9,195 bases of DNA from JAQUGA01 sp038210985. Lineage in GTDB: Bacteria; Bacteroidota; Bacteroidia; Bacteroidales; WCHB1-69. The notes under the pieces were generated by a model. It was not told the DNA's origin and did not search any database. It was given only the letters and a program-made list of their open reading frames with translations. The DNA is taken from NCBI GenBank assembly GCA_038210985.1, contig JBBQWB010000114.1:1-9195 (forward strand), read 5' to 3'. Below are positions 5,934 through 9,195 of this stretch, piece by piece (position 1 is the first letter of the stretch; each line of letters opens with the position of its first letter). Position numbers and translations under genes: made by a program.

Positions 5934-6641
5934 ATGCAATTCTTTTTTTCCGAAAATGCAACTTTAAATGCAATTGTTTATCTCGACAAAGATGAGTCAA
6001 AGCATTGTGTTAAATCATTACGAAAAAAAACAGAGGATACAATTCATATTACAAATGGTGAGGGACAGCTTTTTGAAGCAGTTTTGATGAATGAGGACAT
6101 GAATCGTTGTATGCTCGAAGTAAATAAGGAAGTTGATTTTCCATTTTTTAAAAAGTACAAACTTATTGTAGCCATTTCGCCTTTAAAAAATCCGGATAGA
6201 TTTGAATGGTTTATCGAAAAAGCCACCGAAATAGGAGTGGATGAGGTTTTTCCAATAATTTGTGAACATACCGAAAAGTCTGGAATTAAAATAGATAGAT
6301 TGAACAGAATTGCGGTTTCGGCAATGAAACAATCGCTTAAAACGGTGCTTCCTAAAATTCATTCGCCATTAAAACTGAATGATTTTTTAAATATCGATTT
6401 TAATTTTGAACATAAATTTATTGCTTGGTGCGAAACAGATAAGCAAGTATTGCTAAAAAACAGCATCCTAAAAAATAAAGATATTGTTCTTTTAATAGGC
6501 CCCGAAGGAGATTTTTCCGAATCCGAAGTAAAGGATAGTATTCAAAAAGGATTTGTTCCAATTAGCTTGGGAAATTCTCGATTTAGAACCGAAACTGCAG
6601 GAGTATTGGCATGTCATACGGTATTTGAAGCAAATCAGTAA
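5934..6641 (+). CDS. rsmE: 16S rRNA (uracil-1498-N3)-methyltransferase RsmE
   Basis: RsmE is a SPOUT-fold enzyme that uses S-adenosylmethionine to methylate N3 of U1498 (E. coli numbering) in helix 44 of 16S rRNA, near the decoding site. The 235-residue product has the normal family length. The N-terminal PUA-like domain (about 1-70) includes ESKHCVKSLRKK at 21-32. The SPOUT domain shows ISPLKNPDRFEWFIEKATEI (81-100) followed by GVDEVFPI, the EHTEKS segment (111-116), the SAM-binding loop IGPEGDFSESE (188-198) and SLGNSRFRTETAGV (211-224), which form the trefoil knot. The start is the first ATG after a T-rich leader without Shine-Dalgarno. It may be cotranscribed with the OmpA-family gene 48 bases upstream. 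Its stop codon lies inside the end of hemW, which is convergent. Confidence 0.95.
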   Translation: MQFFFSENATLNAIVYLDKDESKHCVKSLRKKTEDTIHITNGEGQLFEAVLMNEDMNRCMLEVNKEVDFPFFKKYKLIVAISPLKNPDRFEWFIEKATEIGVDEVFPIICEHTEKSGIKIDRLNRIAVSAMKQSLKTVLPKIHSPLKLNDFLNIDFNFEHKFIAWCETDKQVLLKNSILKNKDIVLLIGPEGDFSESEVKDSIQKGFVPISLGNSRFRTETAGVLACHTVFEANQ

Positions 6642-7759
6642 AATAAATCGGAGGCAATTCTGTCGGCAAAAAGTTTTCCATTATTGCTTAAAATTAAGTT
6701 TTTCGTATTTTTAATAAAGAAATTAGAATCCATTTTGAGCAATTCTTTTTCAATTCTATTTTTTTGAATCAATCCCCATCTGTTTTCAATAATATTTAAA
6801 TCCATTCCTTTATGAGTTCTCAAACCAGTCATTATATATTCGTTTAGCTTGTCGGTTTCACTAAGAATTTCCTCTTCAAAATAAATTGAATTATTTTCAA
6901 CACCTTGAATATATTTAGAAATAGAGGATAAATTCCAACGGCGTTTCAAGCCATCATAGGAGTGAGCAGCAGGTCCAAGTCCGAGGTAAGGAGTTTCTTC
7001 CCAGTAGGACGAATTATGTTTCGACTCCATTCCTTTTTTTGCAAAATTCGATATTTCGTATTGCACAAATCCCGATTTAGATAAAGTTTCCATCAATTCT
7101 AAATACTCAGATATCGATTGTTTTTCGGAAGTTGGATTTATCTTGTGTTTTTCAATATCTACAAATAATTTTGTTTTTTCCTCAACGGTAAGCGAATACG
7201 CAGAAATATGTGGTACGTCGAGAAGTAAATAGTTGTCTATTTCGGATTTAAAAGAGGAGGATAAACCAGCTGGAACTCCATAAATTAAATCTACCGAAAT
7301 GTTTGAAAATCCAGCATTTTGTGCGTTTTTAATGGAGTTTTTAGCAGTTTGAGAAGTGTGCTTTCGGTTTAAATATTTTAATTTCTCGTCGTTAAAAGAT
7401 TGAATGCCAATGCTTAATCTGTTAAAATAAATCGAAATATTTTTTAAATAGTTTGGATTTAAATCGTCGGGATTTGTTTCTATGGTTTTTTCTATGTTGT
7501 TTGCAAATGAAAAGTGTTTATTCAATAATTCAAAAAGATTGTCAAACCATTCTGCAGGGAGCAATGAGGGCGTTCCTCCACCAAAATAAATGGTAGAAAT
7601 GTTTGTTTTTATTTCATCTTTTCTATTTATTATTTCTTTGTGTAAAGCCGAAGTAAATTCATTCAATAAACGATCGCTAACTAAGGAATAAAAGTTACAA
7701 TAATTACATTTCGAATGACAAAAAGGAATGTGAATATAAATACCACTCGTGTTTTTCAT
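6635..7759 (-). CDS. hemW: Radical SAM haem chaperone HemW (formerly HemN-like protein)
   Basis: HemW binds haem and delivers it to respiratory enzymes; it carries a 4Fe-4S cluster and binds S-adenosylmethionine. The 374-residue length fits the family. The cluster motif is C14-x3-C18-x2-C21 in IPFCHSKCNYCNFYS; the residue two after the last Cys is Phe, not the extra Cys of true coproporphyrinogen oxidase HemN, which favours HemW. Other marks are YFGGGTPSLLP (58-68), ETNPDDLNP (94-102), RLSIGIQSFND (114-124), VDLIYGVPAG (156-165), HNSSYW (248-253) and GLGPAAHS (260-267), then a C-terminal helical region with EYIMTGLRTHKGMDL. HemW proteins were often misnamed coproporphyrinogen III oxidase. The gene converges on rsmE with a 7-bp overlap containing both stop codons, so neither can have its own intergenic terminator. 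It is divergent from the GSCFA gene. Confidence 0.93.
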   Translation of the reverse strand: MKNTSGIYIHIPFCHSKCNYCNFYSLVSDRLLNEFTSALHKEIINRKDEIKTNISTIYFGGGTPSLLPAEWFDNLFELLNKHFSFANNIEKTIETNPDDLNPNYLKNISIYFNRLSIGIQSFNDEKLKYLNRKHTSQTAKNSIKNAQNAGFSNISVDLIYGVPAGLSSSFKSEIDNYLLLDVPHISAYSLTVEEKTKLFVDIEKHKINPTSEKQSISEYLELMETLSKSGFVQYEISNFAKKGMESKHNSSYWEETPYLGLGPAAHSYDGLKRRWNLSSISKYIQGVENNSIYFEEEILSETDKLNEYIMTGLRTHKGMDLNIIENRWGLIQKNRIEKELLKMDSNFFIKNTKNLILSNNGKLFADRIASDLFY

Positions 7760-7763
7760 TAAG

Positions 7764-7771
7764 CAAAGTTA
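7764..7771 (-). promoter_or_regulatory. Possible -7 box (TAACTTTG) for hemW
   Basis: On the minus strand this reads TAACTTTG, a full TAnnTTTG match, ending only 4 bases before the ATG at 7759. If real, the transcript would be leaderless or nearly so. It overlaps a 10-bp palindrome, GTTAATTAAC (7768-7777). No -33 box was found at the expected distance. Confidence 0.3.
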
Positions 7772-7786
7772 ATTAACATACTCGAT

Positions 7787-7794
7787 TATATTTG
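7787..7794 (+). promoter_or_regulatory. Possible -7 box (TATATTTG) for the GSCFA gene, upstream candidate
   Basis: TATATTTG matches TAnnTTTG and lies 48 bases before the ATG at 7843, giving a leader of about 40 bases. It is one of two candidates in this divergent promoter region and lacks a clear -33 partner. Confidence 0.3.
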
Positions 7795-7822
7795 TTTTTT
7801 ACTTTAATTTCAAGAATTTTTG

Positions 7823-7830
7823 TAGGTTTG
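7823..7830 (+). promoter_or_regulatory. Possible -7 box (TAGGTTTG) for the GSCFA gene, proximal candidate
   Basis: TAGGTTTG matches TAnnTTTG and lies 12 bases before the ATG at 7843, so transcription from it would give a very short leader. The proximal GTAGGTTTGTA context looks more like a Bacteroidota promoter than the upstream candidate, but this is a judgement by eye. Confidence 0.35.
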
Positions 7831-7842
7831 TAATAAAAAACA

Positions 7843-8820
7843 ATGTCAAATTTTCGCACCGAATTTAAAATCCAGCCTTCCAATTTCAATATTTCTCACA
7901 CACATTCATTGCTATTTATTGGTTCTTGTTTTACCGAAAATATTGGGTTTAAATTAAATCGGTTAAAATTTAATGCTTGTATTAATCCCTTCGGAATTTT
8001 ATTTAATCCCGACAGTATTTATTATTCAATTTCACGATTATTAAGTGGAGAGAAATATACGATGGATGAAATATCGGAAAAAAATGGAATTTGGCATAGT
8101 TTCGATTATCATAGTGATTTTTCTTCGACAAATAAAATCGAATGTCTAAATAAAATAAATGAAGCTTTCAAATTAGGTAAAGAGAGAATTTGCGATGCTG
8201 ACATCTTGTTTATTACATTTGGATCGGCTCATTTGTATCAACTAAAGGAGTCTCAAAAGTTGGTTTCAAATTGCCATAAATATCCATCGTCGGCATTTGA
8301 TAAAAAAATATTTGATTTTGATAAAACTTTTGAAAGTTACAAAATCCTATTTGACCATTTGAAGCAAATAAATCCAAAATTGAGGATTGTTTTAACGGTT
8401 AGTCCAGTTAGATATTTATCCGATGGATTTGTTGAAAATCAAATAAGTAAATCCATGTTGATTTTGTTATGTAGTAAATTACAACTTGCTTTTCAAAATG
8501 TTTTATATTTTCCAGCTTATGAAATAATGATGGATGATTTGCGAGATTATCGCTTTTATTCCGAAGATATGATTCATCCGAACGAACAAGCTGTGAATTA
8601 TATTTTTGATATTTTCCAAAAAACCTATTTTGATGAGTCAACTCAAGAGCTTTCGGATGAAATTGATAAAATTGTGAAAACATCAGAACATCGCGTGTTT
8701 TTTGAAGATAGTTTAGGTCACAAAAAACTTTGTGAAACAATGATAAAACGGATTGAAAAGTTGAAAAAAGATTTTTCAATTCTAAATTTTGATAAAGAAA
8801 TCCGATATTTTGAAAAATGA
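7843..8820 (+). CDS. GSCFA-domain protein, SGNH-hydrolase-like, function unknown
   Basis: The 325-residue product carries the name motif of the GSCFA family as FIGSCFTENIG (25-35), followed by INPFGILFNPDSI (47-59). Other family blocks are LFITFGSAH (122-130), NCHKYP (143-148), LTVSPVRYLSDGFVENQ (184-200) followed by ISKSML, and YFPAYEIMMDDLRDYRFYSE (222-241) followed by DMIHPN. The blocks fit the SGNH hydrolase plan: S28 as nucleophile, G127 and N143 as oxyanion residues, and D242-x-x-H245 as the acid-base pair. That assignment is inferred. There is no signal peptide, so it should be cytoplasmic. In other Bacteroidota this family is often seen near cell-wall or housekeeping genes, but its substrate is not known. 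The last 60 residues are charged and probably helical. It is followed 16 bases later by a strong terminator. Confidence 0.88.
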   Translation: MSNFRTEFKIQPSNFNISHTHSLLFIGSCFTENIGFKLNRLKFNACINPFGILFNPDSIYYSISRLLSGEKYTMDEISEKNGIWHSFDYHSDFSSTNKIECLNKINEAFKLGKERICDADILFITFGSAHLYQLKESQKLVSNCHKYPSSAFDKKIFDFDKTFESYKILFDHLKQINPKLRIVLTVSPVRYLSDGFVENQISKSMLILLCSKLQLAFQNVLYFPAYEIMMDDLRDYRFYSEDMIHPNEQAVNYIFDIFQKTYFDESTQELSDEIDKIVKTSEHRVFFEDSLGHKKLCETMIKRIEKLKKDFSILNFDKEIRYFEK

Positions 8821-8836
8821 TGCTTTATCTAATAAC

Positions 8837-8869
8837 AAAAAAGAGAGTCAAAACTTGACTCTCTTTTTT
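8837..8869. terminator. Bidirectional terminator between convergent genes
   Basis: A perfect 15-bp stem (8837-8851 with 8855-8869) has a 3-base loop. The GAGAGTCAA/TTGACTCTC core is flanked by six A and then seven T on the plus strand, so it works in both directions. It closes the GSCFA gene (stop at 8820) on the plus strand and the partial gene whose stop codon is at 8888 on the minus strand. Confidence 0.92.
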
Positions 8870-8887
8870 TGAATAAAATATTCATTA

Positions 8888-9195
8888 TTATCTAATTGCA
8901 TCTAAAAATTCGCTATCGGTAAAGAATTTAAGAAATTCTCTGTCGTCTTTAGCTTGAGATTTGAATGATGCATCCATTTGACATGCTTTTTTCAAGTTTT
9001 CAACCATTGCTGATTTGTTTGCCGAACGAGCAGCTGTAACAGCTTTTAAGTAATAAGAAGCAGCAGTTTTGTTTTTCATGCAATCAAGAGCTGAATTAGC
9101 ACCACTAGTATTTTGAGTTAATACTTGAACTAATGCAACATTATAATCGCAAGTACGACCGCTGAATAAACTAATAGCTTTTTGATAATCACCAG
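8888..9195 (-). CDS. Repeat-containing (TPR-like) protein, C-terminal fragment cut by window edge
   Basis: The frame is open from the right edge to a TAA at 8890-8888, giving about 101 codons plus two bases; an internal ATG at 9079 is not the real start, because the frame continues upstream without a stop. The visible part begins GDYQKAISLFSG and continues with NVALVQVLTQNTSGANSALD, AASYYLKAVTAARSANKSAM and VENLKKACQMDASFKSQAK, ending DDREFLKFFTDSEFLDAIR. These are short amphipathic helices of the kind found in tetratricopeptide repeats. The pattern (A..YYLKAV.AAR....MVENLKKA......K..A..DREF) resembles the C-terminal tail of Bacteroidota envelope proteins that combine repeats with OmpA or lipoprotein parts; this is recalled family resemblance, not a search. 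Its N-terminus, location and partners are outside the window. It ends at the shared terminator. Confidence 0.75.
   Translation of the reverse strand, partial: GDYQKAISLFSGRTCDYNVALVQVLTQNTSGANSALDCMKNKTAASYYLKAVTAARSANKSAMVENLKKACQMDASFKSQAKDDREFLKFFTDSEFLDAIR

Noticed and set aside
6635..7759. Naming the radical SAM protein as coproporphyrinogen III oxidase HemN
   Set aside because: The cluster motif CHSKCNYCNF lacks the extra Cys of HemN, and the HNSSYW block and length fit HemW.
8408..8779. Minus-strand frame of 123 codons within the GSCFA gene
   Set aside because: The plus strand encodes conserved family blocks here; the reverse frame is a by-product of AT-rich codon use.
1..9195. A new defence, toxin-antitoxin or biosynthetic system
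   Set aside because: All complete genes belong to recognisable families with housekeeping, metabolic or envelope roles, and no clustered accessory system is visible.

Overview
This AT-rich window looks chromosomal and comes from the Bacteroidota, probably a gliding or Flavobacteria-like lineage. The main evidence is a secreted protein with a CHU_C-type C-terminal domain, which is the type B sorting signal of the type IX secretion system (T9SS). Supporting evidence is a GSCFA-family protein, a Bacteroidota-style OmpA protein, TAnnTTTG-like promoter boxes, and the lack of Shine-Dalgarno sites before nearly every gene.

Layout. (1) 1-291, minus: the first 97 codons of a second copy of the secreted T9SS protein, cut by the window edge. 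(2) 292-1075: a gene-free stretch holding several palindromic structures: a short palindrome at 514-531, a hairpin at 551-581, a ~150-bp inverted-repeat element at 629-779, two competing hairpins at 789-829 and a ~185-bp imperfect inverted repeat at 880-1064. (3) 1117-3126, minus: the complete 669-residue T9SS cargo protein, ended by a strong terminator at 1076-1104. Its N-terminal mature region is 97% identical in DNA to the partial copy at the left edge. (4) 3265-4404, minus: an iron-dependent alcohol dehydrogenase of the YqhD/butanol dehydrogenase type, the only gene here with a canonical Shine-Dalgarno. (5) 4584-5885, plus: an OmpA-domain outer-membrane or periplasmic protein with a middle beta-rich domain. 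(6) 5934-6641, plus: rsmE, a 16S rRNA methyltransferase. (7) 6635-7759, minus: hemW, a radical-SAM haem chaperone, overlapping rsmE tail to tail by 7 bp. (8) 7843-8820, plus: a GSCFA-domain protein with SGNH-hydrolase-like features. (9) 8837-8869: a bidirectional terminator. (10) 8888-9195, minus: the C-terminal end of a repeat-type (TPR-like) protein that runs off the right edge.

The genes do not form one pathway. The right two thirds is ordinary housekeeping and envelope content. The unusual part is the left third: tandem T9SS cargo paralogues whose near-identity starts almost exactly where the signal peptide ends, separated by a spacer dense in structured repeats. I see no CRISPR array, tRNA, rRNA, transposase, phage gene or recognisable new defence system.
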